Counted from the first letter of the stretch, positions 33,822-42,768 are shown. The stretch is 53,402 bases of DNA from an uncultured Mollicutes bacterium (GCA_900538885.1 UQAI01000005.1:1-53402), one strand, 5' to 3'. The notes: generated by a model from the sequence alone, not told the origin. A program made the numbers and translations.

Positions 33822-35946
33822 ATTCATTTATTTTGATGGAAACAGTTGTAGTAATTGATGAATTACCATCAATTGTAATTACTAATTGATAGCTTCCTGA
33901 TGTTTTAAAACTTACTTCTATAATGTTTACTGAACTATTTTTAAGATTGTCCGCCGTAACATCTCCACCATCTTCATCATATATCTTTATTGCTGAAACA
34001 TATGTCTCTAAACCATATACAAAATAACTTATTACAATTGTATTATCTACTTTATCTTTGTATGTACCTTTATTAGTATAAACTACTTTAGGTTCAGTTA
34101 TATTAAATGTTGTTTTATAATTATATGTATTAAACCCTTCACTCCAATTACTATTTGGCATCTTATCTTTAAAATACATATGTACATTAGGGGTTCCCAC
34201 GCATATATCTTCTTCCACTACATCAAGATTACCACTAAAAATTATATTTGATAGATTTTCTAAATTAACAAAAGCATGACTTCTCACAATTTTTACATTT
34301 TCAGTTAATTCAATCATACATATATTATTAGCATTACTAAAAGCATTACTTGTAATTTCTTCTACAGCTAGTGGAGTTGTAAATTGTGTATTTGTGTTTG
34401 TTGGTAAATAATATAATAATTTTTTGCCATCACTAGTATATAAAACTTCGTTAATTATTTTATAGTAGTCATTACCTTCAAAATTTAAAACCTTTAAGTT
34501 ATTTAATCCATCAAAGGCTAATGATTCAATTACTTGTATCGTATTTGGTAAACTTAATGTTACTAAACTAGTAAAATCACTTAACGCTTTATCTACTAAT
34601 TTTGTTCCACCTAATATCGTTAATTCTGTTACATTTATTTTAGTTTTTCCAAATAAATAAGTTCCATCATAAAAATATTCATCTTGAATAATAAAAGGAA
34701 TTGTTAATTTTTTAAGTGATTCACAACCATTTAAAACTTGTTTGCCAAGTTTACAGTTGCGAGAAATCTCTAATTTTTCTAAAGCTATGCAACCTTGAAA
34801 AGCTTTTGAACCTATTTCTTGAAGAGTATTTGGCAAATTAACTATTTTTAATTTTTGAGAATTATTGAATGCTAAAGGACCGATATATCTAGTATTATCC
34901 GTAATTGTAATTTCTTCAAGATTTTTACAATTATCAAATGCACTAGCTGAAATTCTCTCAACTACAGCTGGTAAAGTTACCGTTTTATTAGGTCTTGCAC
35001 TTGGATACTTAATTAATGTTTTTAACCCTTTTGAATATAACACTCCATTAAGAGATTCATAAACTTGATTGTCTTCATCAACATTAATAGCAGTTAATTG
35101 TTCAGTTGAAATTAACGCTGTTTCATCAATATATGTAACATCTTTGTGAATATTAAGCGTTGTGATACTACTATTTCTAAAAGTGTCTGCGGCTATTTTA
35201 GTAATTGTTGATGGAATGGTAATTTCTTTAATATATATATTATCTTTAAATGCACTAGGAAAAATACCTACTGTTGTTTCTTTCATTTTAATACTTTCTG
35301 TTTTAGCGGTAGTTGCTTTAATCAACCAATTATTCAAATATTGCAAACCATTTAAATCTTCATAATATATCATTTCTGAATCTAAGAAAATATCATTGCC
35401 GATTTCCTCTAAGCCATCAGGAAGATTAATGTTCATTAAATAGCGCATATTCATAAATGCTCGATCACCAATTGTTTTAATAGTATCTGGTAGTTTTATA
35501 TTCATTATTGTACCATTATCTTTAAAGGCTTCTTCCTTGATTGCCGTAACTTTCTTACCATGATATGTCTCAAGTATTGTAATATTATAATGTGAAAAAA
35601 CTACTCCTGTTACTTGATAAGTATCTGTTTCTTCATCTAGTTCATACTGAACTAATGTTTGCCAGCCACCATATAATACTACATCTTCTTTAAACGTTGC
35701 TGGAAATCCCACTTTTTGTTTAAATTGTTGATCAAGAAACCAACCAACAAAAAAGTACCCTTCAGTTTGAGGGATTTCAGGCAATTGTATTTTTTCATTT
35801 GCCTTTGCTTTAATGACTTTTGTTTCATCACCATTATTAGGATATAGTGTTATGGTAATGTCTTTATTTGTTTTACAACTTGTAAAATTAATTAAACAAA
35901 TAATAAATACTACTATTAAAATAAATGTTTTAATTATCTTTTTCAT
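33820..35946 (-). CDS. BspA-like leucine-rich-repeat lipoprotein
   Basis: 708 residues. The signal peptide ends in LINFTSC (lipid cysteine 24). An InlB_B/Listeria-Bacteroides-type repeat follows (about 30-95: ITLYPNNGDE...EGYFFVGWFLDQQF). BspA-like LRR_5 repeats run from about 115 to 600, with recurrent units such as VTAIKEEAFKDNGTIMNI and LQEIGSKAFQGCIALEKL. A C-terminal beta domain closes the protein (about 620-708). It is probably a surface adhesin or host-interaction protein held by its lipid. It overlaps the upstream phosphodiesterase gene by 17 bases. Unlike the giant lipoprotein it has no VPVYQGM module. Confidence 0.9.
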   Translation of the reverse strand: MKKIIKTFILIVVFIICLINFTSCKTNKDITITLYPNNGDETKVIKAKANEKIQLPEIPQTEGYFFVGWFLDQQFKQKVGFPATFKEDVVLYGGWQTLVQYELDEETDTYQVTGVVFSHYNITILETYHGKKVTAIKEEAFKDNGTIMNIKLPDTIKTIGDRAFMNMRYLMNINLPDGLEEIGNDIFLDSEMIYYEDLNGLQYLNNWLIKATTAKTESIKMKETTVGIFPSAFKDNIYIKEITIPSTITKIAADTFRNSSITTLNIHKDVTYIDETALISTEQLTAINVDEDNQVYESLNGVLYSKGLKTLIKYPSARPNKTVTLPAVVERISASAFDNCKNLEEITITDNTRYIGPLAFNNSQKLKIVNLPNTLQEIGSKAFQGCIALEKLEISRNCKLGKQVLNGCESLKKLTIPFIIQDEYFYDGTYLFGKTKINVTELTILGGTKLVDKALSDFTSLVTLSLPNTIQVIESLAFDGLNNLKVLNFEGNDYYKIINEVLYTSDGKKLLYYLPTNTNTQFTTPLAVEEITSNAFSNANNICMIELTENVKIVRSHAFVNLENLSNIIFSGNLDVVEEDICVGTPNVHMYFKDKMPNSNWSEGFNTYNYKTTFNITEPKVVYTNKGTYKDKVDNTIVISYFVYGLETYVSAIKIYDEDGGDVTADNLKNSSVNIIEVSFKTSGSYQLVITIDGNSSITTTVSIKINE

Positions 35947-36469
35947 TATTCACCTCAAAATTATAATTAATTATTAATTGATCTAAAAAATCATAGATAT
36001 ATATACCATCATCATCAATTATCATATAACTAGCTTTATATCCACCTCTAGGTAAACTAACTGACCCTGGATTACACACAATTATTTTATCTAATTCACG
36101 AATGCTTGGAATATGTGTATGCCCATGACAATATATGTCACCTTGTTTAAATTCTACACTAGGAAAGCCCTGATGACCATGATTAAAATATATATGTCGG
36201 TTATTAAATTCCAATACTAGTTCTTTCAATAAACCAACCGGTGATATATCTTCATCATAATCACTATCACAGTTACCACGTAGTAAATATAGTTTTGTAC
36301 AAAGTTTACTAAAAAGATTTACCATCTCATTAGTATCTTGATAGCTGTATCCATGATATATATCACCAAGAATAATTAATTTATCAGCCTTATGCATTTC
36401 AAATTTTTTAATTAAAGCTTTGGTGTTATCTAAATATCCATGAATGTCTGATGCTATCATCAACTTCAT
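35930..36469 (-). CDS. YfcE/MJ0936-type metallophosphodiesterase
   Basis: 179 residues from the ATG at 36469, preceded by AAGGTGG. All motifs of the calcineurin-like family are present: SDIHG, GDIYHG, RGNCDSD, NHGHQG and CHGHTHIP, so two metal ions can be bound. The family cleaves phosphodiester bonds of small or cyclic substrates; the natural substrate is unclear. It has its own promoter and overlaps the LRR lipoprotein gene, so both are on one transcript. Confidence 0.9.
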   Translation of the reverse strand: MKLMIASDIHGYLDNTKALIKKFEMHKADKLIILGDIYHGYSYQDTNEMVNLFSKLCTKLYLLRGNCDSDYDEDISPVGLLKELVLEFNNRHIYFNHGHQGFPSVEFKQGDIYCHGHTHIPSIRELDKIIVCNPGSVSLPRGGYKASYMIIDDDGIYIYDFLDQLIINYNFEVNNEKDN

Positions 36470-36550
36470 TATACCACCTTCTTCGTTTTTTTCAACATCC
36501 AATTTTTAACATTTCGTATCCAATTTTCGTCAAATTTTTATATATAATTA

Positions 36551-36579
36551 ATTATATAATAATTTTGTAATTTAGTCAA
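36551..36579 (-). promoter_or_regulatory. Promoter of the phosphodiesterase-LRR lipoprotein unit
   Basis: TTGACT (36574-36579), a 17-base spacer and TATAAT (36551-36556). The leader has two AAAATTGGAT copies about 20 bases apart (minus strand). The promoter is back to back with that of the MarR-GNAT gene, so one regulator could affect both. Confidence 0.65.
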
Positions 36580-36593
36580 TTTATTAGACAAAT

Positions 36594-36622
36594 TTGACAT
36601 TAATTAAATTTTATGTTACAAT
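36594..36622 (+). promoter_or_regulatory. Promoter of the MarR-GNAT gene
   Basis: Perfect -35 TTGACA (36594-36599), a 17-base spacer and TACAAT (36617-36622), with a TG extended -10. A 20-bp palindrome begins two bases after the -10. Confidence 0.82.
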
Positions 36623-36623
36623 T

Positions 36624-36643
36624 ATAGTACTAATTAGTACTAT
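36624..36643. promoter_or_regulatory. Palindromic operator of the MarR-GNAT gene
   Basis: ATAGTACTAATTAGTACTAT is a perfect 20-bp inverted repeat placed over the expected transcription start, the usual position and size for a MarR-family repressor site. It probably mediates autorepression by the protein encoded 27 bases downstream; that is inference. Confidence 0.75.
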
Positions 36644-36669
36644 TAGTCAACAATATATGGAGGTGAAAA

Positions 36670-37659
36670 ATGAATAACGATCGTGAAAGCATTCGTAAAA
36701 TTATGATATCGGTAAATGTAATTTGTCAAATATATTCAGAAATGGCAAAAAAATTAATCATTAAAGATGATATGTTATCACTACTATATGCCTTAGATGA
36801 TGGAAAGCCTCACACACAGTCTGATATATGTCATTTGTGGAATATCCCCAAAACAACAATTAATACTATTGTTCAAGAATGTAAAGAAAGAAAGTTATTA
36901 ACACTTGAAGAAAATCCAGAAAATAAAAAAGAAAAATACCTAAAGATAACTGACTATGGGAAAATATTTTCTAATGAAATTTTACAATCTATTTATGAAA
37001 TTGAAGATAAAGCTTATCACGATAGCAAGAAATATCATAATGTTATTGAATTTTTAGAAAATTTCACAAAAAACTTAAATGCTGAAACTAAATCATATTT
37101 TAATGATCTATATAGTGTTTCCCAAAGAAACGAACTTGAAATTATTAAATATGATACTACATCAAAATATTATCATGATATTGAAAAACTATACAATGAA
37201 GCTTTTCCAAAAAATGAACAAATTCCTCTTAATGAATTTTTAGAAGCTACAATTGACAATATGAATACTTATATTTTTACTTATAAAAATAATTTTGTAG
37301 GATTTTGTGTCACATTATCACATGAGAATATAGTGTACTTACTATACTTTGCGATGAGCTCAAAATATCGTAATCGTGGCTTCGGTAGTCAAGCACTTGA
37401 ACTAATTAAAAAGAACAACAATGACAAAGTTTTACTTGTTGATATTGAGCAAGAACAATACGACTCATCTAACAAATTACAAAGAATTAAACGCAAAAAA
37501 TTTTATTTGCGTTCTGGGTTTACACCTACACAAATGACCTATGTCCAACAAAATGTAACCTTTGAAATTTTAAGTTTTGGCGGAAACATTACAGAAAAAG
37601 ATTTAACCAATTTATGGGATAACGTCCCAAAACGTTTATTCTACTATTACCGAACATAA
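36670..37659 (+). CDS. MarR-type regulator fused to a GNAT acetyltransferase
   Basis: 329 residues. Residues about 1-150 are a MarR winged helix (HTQSDICHLWNIPKTTINTIVQECKERKLLTLEENP is the HTH and wing region). Residues about 155-300 are a GNAT domain, with FVGFCVTLSHENIVYLLYFAMSSKYRNRGFGSQALELI as its acetyl-CoA-binding part (RNRGFGS is the motif A loop). Such MarR-GNAT fusions are a known family, but their substrates are mostly unknown. GGAGGTG precedes the ATG. The gene is alone on its transcript, behind a near-consensus promoter with a palindromic operator. Confidence 0.88.
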   Translation: MNNDRESIRKIMISVNVICQIYSEMAKKLIIKDDMLSLLYALDDGKPHTQSDICHLWNIPKTTINTIVQECKERKLLTLEENPENKKEKYLKITDYGKIFSNEILQSIYEIEDKAYHDSKKYHNVIEFLENFTKNLNAETKSYFNDLYSVSQRNELEIIKYDTTSKYYHDIEKLYNEAFPKNEQIPLNEFLEATIDNMNTYIFTYKNNFVGFCVTLSHENIVYLLYFAMSSKYRNRGFGSQALELIKKNNNDKVLLVDIEQEQYDSSNKLQRIKRKKFYLRSGFTPTQMTYVQQNVTFEILSFGGNITEKDLTNLWDNVPKRLFYYYRT

Positions 37660-37664
37660 TTATT

Positions 37665-37690
37665 ACCATCCATTTTATGGGTGGTTTTTT
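37665..37690 (+). terminator. Terminator after the MarR-GNAT gene
   Basis: ACCATCC (37665-37671) pairs with GGGTGGT (37679-37685) around a seven-base loop, then T6. Confidence 0.85.
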
Positions 37691-37698
37691 CTTGTTAA

Positions 37699-37740
37699 GA
37701 AAAAGTTAACTCTATTAAATCTTTCAGAGTTAACTTTTAC
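37699..37740. terminator. Terminator after the immunity-type gene (bidirectional)
   Basis: AAAAGTTAACTCT (37701-37713) pairs with AGAGTTAACTTTT (37726-37738), a 13-bp stem with a 12-base loop. T-rich DNA follows on the minus strand. It ends the toxin/immunity transcript. Confidence 0.8.
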
Positions 37741-37775
37741 ATTTATATCTTATATCCTATATTTTATTATTTATA

Positions 37776-38462
37776 TTATTCATACTCAGATTCATCAAAC
37801 ACTTCTACTAATTTATCAAGAATGTTTGTTAGATTTTCTTTTATACACATTTCTCTAAATCTTTCAGATACAAATATTATTGATGGATCACTATATATAC
37901 TAAATATATCATTATCTATATCTTTTAATCCTGTATAGTATATTTTAGTTTTAGGATCTAAATCCCATAAGTTTTTTACTTTTCCGGCTATACATTTAGT
38001 ACAATTTGTGGTATAGCCTAAAGTTTCATCTATTTTAGTCGTGCCTAAATCTTTACAATTATATAGTATTAATGTTTCAAAATCTATAGTACTTGCATAA
38101 TAATCACCTGTAATTGAGGTAATTGGTTTATATCTTGTTGTTTCCATTTTATTATATTTCTTAACATCTTTTAATCCTTTTATTTTATATTTTTCAAAAG
38201 CTTTTAGGGCTTTTTCAGAAAAAGAAATATCGCCATAGCCATCAACACCAAATGAAAAATCTCCTACTGAATCAGTTGAAAACACCGCAACAAATGTTTC
38301 TGGATAAAAATACCACATATTTTTATATCCACAATGTGGGCATTGATATTTTTCATATCTTATAAATTCTTCATCTTCTTTGTCGTTATCATTATTAACA
38401 CTAAGATATGCATACTTTCTTCTATGAAACATTTTTGATCTATCTATTCTATAATACTTCAT
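37776..38462 (-). CDS. Double-CXXC immunity-type protein of a polymorphic toxin system
   Basis: 228 residues, complete. It starts MKYYRIDRS, has one CPHCG pair near residue 41 and a second CTKC pair near 155, and ends with the pattern DIDNDIFSIYSDPSIIFVSERFREMCIKENLTNI. That order matches the double-CXXCG family of immunity proteins (SitI-like), which neutralise toxins of contact-dependent systems. It begins 15 bases after the broken toxin gene, the standard toxin-immunity arrangement. The ribosome binding site is weak (GTGAG). The identification rests on pattern, not alignment. Confidence 0.6.
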   Translation of the reverse strand: MKYYRIDRSKMFHRRKYAYLSVNNDNDKEDEEFIRYEKYQCPHCGYKNMWYFYPETFVAVFSTDSVGDFSFGVDGYGDISFSEKALKAFEKYKIKGLKDVKKYNKMETTRYKPITSITGDYYASTIDFETLILYNCKDLGTTKIDETLGYTTNCTKCIAGKVKNLWDLDPKTKIYYTGLKDIDNDIFSIYSDPSIIFVSERFREMCIKENLTNILDKLVEVFDESEYE

Positions 38463-38477
38463 AATTCTTTCTCACTT

Positions 38478-39707
38478 CTACTTTATTTTAAAGGTGATTT
38501 GGATTTCGCCAAATTTTTTAACTATTATGTCTTTTTCATATATTTCATTAAGCATAGTTTCAAATTCAAGAACTGATTCGGCTTTACCAACTGCAATGAT
38601 TAATTCATTATCTAAATTTCGATGCCATTTGTGGTAACCACGATGATCTTCTAGTCTAAACGCTCTCACTATATAGTCATTTCTATTTATTACTTTTCCA
38701 AATTTTTTTTAAACTAACGATATACCTTTTTACCAAGTATGTGATGGTTTTGGCTACTTGCATCACTATTTGGAACACTACCAGGTCCACACTCTTGCTT
38801 TGTGCAATCATTATGTACCAATACCGATGATGATGTAACATAATAATTATGATTATCTTCTACTTCAAAGTTATATGTTTCTTCTTCTTTTTGTAATTCT
38901 TCAATTTCTTTATTTATTACTTTTGCTTCTTTACCATTATACAGTATTAGTATATCTTTTTCAACTATTTCACTTGCTTTTATCCAACCTTTATTCTTAA
39001 TATAAATTCGATGATTTGGAGTACATGTTATTGTTTCTACTTGTTTATTTGCTTTTACTTGTAAGTGAACCCATTTATTTATTTGTTTTCTTTCTAAATA
39101 AATGTTTTACTTCTTGTAGTTCTTTTTGTTTTGTTTTTTCATTATAGGAATATACTTTATCTCCAACTTTTATGTCTTCTATATTAACTAGCCCAATTGA
39201 TGTTAATACTAGTGTACCTTTAGTAAAGCAATCTGTCATAATATGAATTAGACCTTTAATTCCTAATGAAACAATATATATTGTCATTTCTATAGCTAGT
39301 GTTTGTGACCAATTATCATTAATATAATTTAAGAATCCATTCCAAAAACCTTTACCAGTTTTTTGTGATTGTATTCCTGTTATCATTCCTCCGACAAATA
39401 AAGACACTCCTACGGATATAAATGCTGAGAGAAGTAAATGTAAATTATTAGTTAATGATGAAATTATTACCGCAATAATACATAGCAATATCGCGAGAGT
39501 TTTACCTGCAGGTGATCTCCAAAAATTATCCCAGCCTCTTTTAAACTTTTTTTTTGATGGAGGGTCATATACTAATTCTAAATCACTATTGACATTTTTT
39601 TCTTCATATGTGAAGTTAATTGGGTCATTTCCTATTGTATATGGATAAATTGAATATATGTACCATCTAATTGGATTTAGTGAATCTATCTTTCTAGTAC
39701 ATCCTGT
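38478..39707 (-). pseudogene. Broken C-terminal part of a Hint-domain polymorphic toxin
   Basis: Read on the minus strand, three frames join into one protein tail. First is a pre-toxin region with membrane-like glycine-rich segments (from about NPIRWYIYSIYPY to GLIHIMTD). Second is a Hint autoprocessing domain (CFTKGTLVLTSIGLVNIEDIKVGDKVYSY ... TPNHRIYIKNKGWIKASE ... VLVHND). Third is a toxin domain with HHILGKKVYR ... LEDHRGYHKWHRNLDNEL, which looks like an HNH/ENDO VII-type (AHH/WHH-like) nuclease. Frame 1 stops at 39075 within three copies of ATTT (39073-39084). The next frame stops at 38714-38716, next to a T8 run (38703-38710), and the last runs to 38478. The large N-terminal delivery part is absent, since an in-frame stop at 39708 cuts it off. 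It is probably inactive. Confidence 0.75.
39073..39084. repeat. Tetranucleotide repeat (ATTT)3 at the toxin frameshift
   Basis: Three tandem ATTT units (AAAT on the coding strand). With two units the frame reads T-N-K-W-V straight into the rest of the Hint domain; with three it reaches a TAA at once. The extra unit is therefore the simplest cause of the break. Confidence 0.7.
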
Positions 39708-39710
39708 CTA

Positions 39711-39753
39711 TATTTAAAAATCAGCCTTTTAATTAATATAAAAGACTGATTTC
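39711..39753 (-). terminator. Terminator after cotJC
   Basis: AAATCAGCCTTTT (39718-39730) pairs with AAAAGACTGATTT (39740-39752, one G-U). The minus strand then reads TTTTTAAAT. It ends the cotJ transcript. Confidence 0.83.
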
Positions 39754-39766
39754 ATTGTTAAAGTTT

Positions 39767-40327
39767 TTACTTGTAACCCTTTTGTTTATATTCGTCAAGT
39801 AACTCTTTAAATCTTGTATAATGTACTACTTCTCTTTCTCTTAAGAATAATAGTGGTTGTATAACATCTGGGTCAGTTGCTAGATCAATTAAGTGGTCAT
39901 ACATGGTTCTAGCTTTTTCTTCAGCTGCAAGGTCTTCGGTAAGGTTAGCAATTACATCTCCTACAGATGATATATATGCTGCTGTAAATGGTATACCATC
40001 AGGATTAGCTGGGAAAATGTCATTGCCATGCTCTACATAATAATCTTCTAGGCCTGCGGCTTTAATCTCTTCAATTGTTGCTCCATCCATTAGTTGGTGC
40101 ATCATTGTTTGAATCATTTCCACATGAGATATTTCTTCCGTACCAATATCTGAAAGTAAAGCCTTTCCTTTATCATCTGGCATTGTAAAACGTTGATTCA
40201 AATATCTAAGAGCAGCTCCTAATTCTCCTTGTGGACCTCCATATTGGGTCGCAATAAGTGATGCCATTTTCAAATCTCTTTTTTTAATATCCACAGGATA
40301 CATTAATGTTTTCATATATATAAACAT
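39767..40327 (-). CDS. cotJC: Spore coat protein CotJC (manganese catalase family)
   Basis: 186 residues. The start MFIYMKTLMYPVDI aligns with the CotJC N-terminus. The four-helix di-metal fold of manganese catalases is visible: QYGGPQGELGAALRYLNQRF, IGTEEISHVEMIQTMMHQL, EDLAAEEKARTMYDHL and FLREREVVHYTRFKELL hold the Glu/His ligands. In Bacillus CotJC is a mother-cell protein assembled in the inner spore coat; a catalase-like role is possible. Its ATG overlaps the stop of the fused cotJA-cotJB gene in TAATG, so both are coupled. Confidence 0.94.
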   Translation of the reverse strand: MFIYMKTLMYPVDIKKRDLKMASLIATQYGGPQGELGAALRYLNQRFTMPDDKGKALLSDIGTEEISHVEMIQTMMHQLMDGATIEEIKAAGLEDYYVEHGNDIFPANPDGIPFTAAYISSVGDVIANLTEDLAAEEKARTMYDHLIDLATDPDVIQPLLFLREREVVHYTRFKELLDEYKQKGYK

Positions 40328-40737
40328 TAGTTATTCCCCCTTTCCCATGGCCAGCTGCGTCGCCAAGTCCATGCATTTGATTCATGATTCACTAAAAGGA
40401 GTGGTCCATATATTGACTCATATTTCTCAATTGCCTCTAGTAAACCTCTTGCATAATTATTATACAAATTAATTGCTTTAGGATCTTGATCATTAACATC
40501 TAAATATAGGGCAAGATCAGCTAAAGTAAAATAGTGTGATTGAATTAATCTCAATAATCCTTCTTTGCTGTCAGTTATTGTAATTATTTTAGGATTATAG
40601 TTTTGATATTTATCAACCAATGTCTTAAATGCCGTACCATATGATAAGGCAAGATTTGGAATAAAGAAATTGCTAACTTCTTCATTTGTGTTAACGTTCC
40701 GATAGGGAACATCAAAATAATTAATATGCTTTTGCAT
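40327..40737 (-). CDS. Fused CotJA-CotJB spore coat protein
   Basis: 136 residues from the ATG at 40737, which has GGAGGCG nine bases upstream; longer in-frame starts would overlap murB and lack such a site. Residues about 25-55 (FFIPNLALSYGTAFKTLVDKYQNY) resemble CotJA, whose hallmark is a short element with an xxGTxFxxL core. Residues about 60-136 (LRLIQSHYFTLADLALYLDVNDQDPKAINLYNNY ... YGPLLLVNHESNAWTWRRSWPWE) are clearly CotJB. In Bacillus these are two genes, cotJA and cotJB. cotJC follows with a one-base overlap. A weak SigE-like -10 (CATATGAT) lies about 15 bases upstream. Confidence 0.8.
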   Translation of the reverse strand: MQKHINYFDVPYRNVNTNEEVSNFFIPNLALSYGTAFKTLVDKYQNYNPKIITITDSKEGLLRLIQSHYFTLADLALYLDVNDQDPKAINLYNNYARGLLEAIEKYESIYGPLLLVNHESNAWTWRRSWPWERGNN

Positions 40738-40787
40738 TGTTTTCGCCTCCGTTATTATCATATGATTTAAAAAGAAAAAAGAATGGG

Positions 40788-41717
40788 TTATTGTAATATT
40801 TCCCATTCACATTCTAAATCAATATTTAATTTTGTTTTTGCATCATATTCAATCATTTTGATAAGAGTAATAATATCTAAAAAACTTGCATTATCATAAT
40901 TGATTATAAAATTAGCATGTTTATCGCTAACCATTGCCCCACCTAATTTGTATCCTCGATATCCAAGTTTATCAATTATTTGCCATGTGAAACAATTATT
41001 ATTGTTTTTAAAGGTACTTCCTGCATTATATGTTTGAAGAGGTTGACTTTGTCTTTTAAGATTTAAATATCTTTTTACTTTTTCCTTAGGATTTTCCCCT
41101 GGAGTTTCTTTTAATATTCTTAAAACGATTGATGTTATTATTTTGGTAGTATTATGAAAGCATGATGTACGATAATTAAAAGAAAAATTGTTATTTTTAT
41201 TTAAGACGGTTTGAAGTGATCCTTTTTCATCACAATAAGTAATACTGTATATTAGTTCACTTATGCTTCTTTTATAAGCTCCTGCATTCATATATGTTAT
41301 ACCACCAATACTACCTGGTATAACTGATAAAAATTCACCACCTGATAAACCTAATGTAAGCAAATATTTAGATATCGTACTAGCATTAACTCCTGCTTCA
41401 ACATATATATATATTTCATTATCATTTTCATCTAATATAAAGTAATTGTTCAACTTTTCCAAATTAATCAGTACTAGTTCAAAATGTCGATCATTAACTA
41501 ATAAGTTTGTACCTTTACCTATTATAAAATATGGAATTTGATTTTCCTTTAAGTATTTTACACTTGTTACTAGTGTTTCTAAATTAAATGGTTTAAATAA
41601 TAACTCGCATGATCCTCCAACCTTAATGGAAGTAAGCTCCTTAAAACTTGCATTATCAGTTACATCACCCAATTGAAGTTTAGTAATGAATTTTTTAAAG
41701 TTTTGGATTTTATTCAT
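40788..41717 (-). CDS. murB: UDP-N-acetylenolpyruvoylglucosamine reductase MurB
   Basis: FAD enzyme that reduces UDP-GlcNAc-enolpyruvate to UDP-MurNAc in peptidoglycan precursor synthesis. It is 309 residues with IIGKGTNLLVND (FAD), PGSIGGITYMNAGAY, NYRTSCFH and GSTFKN (the catalytic proton-donor serine), and the C-terminal KLGGAMVSDKHANFIIN, all in place. It starts one base after the murG stop with AGGAAG as binding site. murG and ftsW/spoVE are upstream, as in the spoVE-murG-murB operon of Bacillus. Confidence 0.95.
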   Translation of the reverse strand: MNKIQNFKKFITKLQLGDVTDNASFKELTSIKVGGSCELLFKPFNLETLVTSVKYLKENQIPYFIIGKGTNLLVNDRHFELVLINLEKLNNYFILDENDNEIYIYVEAGVNASTISKYLLTLGLSGGEFLSVIPGSIGGITYMNAGAYKRSISELIYSITYCDEKGSLQTVLNKNNNFSFNYRTSCFHNTTKIITSIVLRILKETPGENPKEKVKRYLNLKRQSQPLQTYNAGSTFKNNNNCFTWQIIDKLGYRGYKLGGAMVSDKHANFIINYDNASFLDIITLIKMIEYDAKTKLNIDLECEWEILQ

Positions 41718-41718
41718 A

Positions 41719-42768
41719 TTATGGCTTCCTAAATTTTAATATATGTTCTACTATTTCATCAAAAGTTGCAGGTGGAGAGTATATACTTAAATTATCTAAA
41801 TACTCATTATAGTTATTATCAATTTCTTGAATACTTGTTATTATTTTATCTAAAGTTAATTCTCTTTCTCTAATTAAGATTCCAATACCTAAAGATTCTA
41901 AGTATTGAGCGTTAAAATATTGATGATTGGCCGTAACATTAGGAGAAGGAATTAAAATAGGAATAGCTTTAGAACCTAGAATTTCAAATATTGTTGTAGA
42001 ACCACTTCTAGAAATGATGATACCGGCTTTAGACATTAGTTCAAGCATTTTATTACTATAGGCAAGAATCTCATAGTGAGTACCATCTTTAAGTTTTGCT
42101 TTAACTTTATCGTAATATTTTACACCAGTAATTAGCGTAGTTGTATAGTTTTTACTAAAATCACTATTTAAGAATTCAATTGCAAGATTATTAATTGCTT
42201 CTGATCCAATTGTTCCTGATGTAATTAAAATATTTTTTGAAGATCGATATTCATTTTTACTATATTCTTCCGCATCATAATATCTAGGATTCCCCACTAC
42301 ATACTGATTTTTAGTATAATTTGGCAAAGGAAAAGTTGTAAGTAACATATCTGCCTTTTTGGCTACTAATTTATTAGCAAGGCCTATAATACTATTTTGT
42401 TCATGAATGATTGTTTTTAATTTTAAACGTTGAGCTGTTTTAATTGTTATCCCACTAATATATCCTCCCATTCCTATAACTACTTCAATTTGTTCTTGTT
42501 TGAGTAGTTTTTTTATTTTTATTTGTTCTCTTAAATTTTTAAAAATCATTTTGATATTTTTAATAATTGATTTACTTTTTCCCATACAATTAAAATAATA
42601 GATTTTATCTATATTTATTGTATCAATCGTTTCAAATCTTTTTTGGTCTTTATGATTAGTAATAAATATTACTTTATCATTTGGATACTTCTGCTTATAT
42701 TTATTAATTAACGCAAGTGCAGGATATATATGTCCAAGTGTGCCACCACCACAAAATACAATGTTCAT
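41719..42768 (-). CDS. murG: Lipid II synthase MurG
   Basis: Membrane-associated glycosyltransferase that adds GlcNAc to lipid I to make lipid II. It is 349 residues with the N-terminal loop CGGGTLGHIYPALAL (a variant of the usual GGTGGH), VIGMGGYISG, HEQNSIIGLANK, ISRSGSTTIFEILGSKAIPILIP and HQYFNAQYL of the donor site. AGGGTGTG precedes the ATG. It lies between ftsW/spoVE and murB. Confidence 0.95.
   Translation of the reverse strand: MNIVFCGGGTLGHIYPALALINKYKQKYPNDKVIFITNHKDQKRFETIDTINIDKIYYFNCMGKSKSIIKNIKMIFKNLREQIKIKKLLKQEQIEVVIGMGGYISGITIKTAQRLKLKTIIHEQNSIIGLANKLVAKKADMLLTTFPLPNYTKNQYVVGNPRYYDAEEYSKNEYRSSKNILITSGTIGSEAINNLAIEFLNSDFSKNYTTTLITGVKYYDKVKAKLKDGTHYEILAYSNKMLELMSKAGIIISRSGSTTIFEILGSKAIPILIPSPNVTANHQYFNAQYLESLGIGILIRERELTLDKIITSIQEIDNNYNEYLDNLSIYSPPATFDEIVEHILKFRKP

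Noticed and set aside
39767..40327. CotJC as a general manganese catalase
   Set aside because: The N-terminus, length and cotJ operon context fit the spore-coat branch better.
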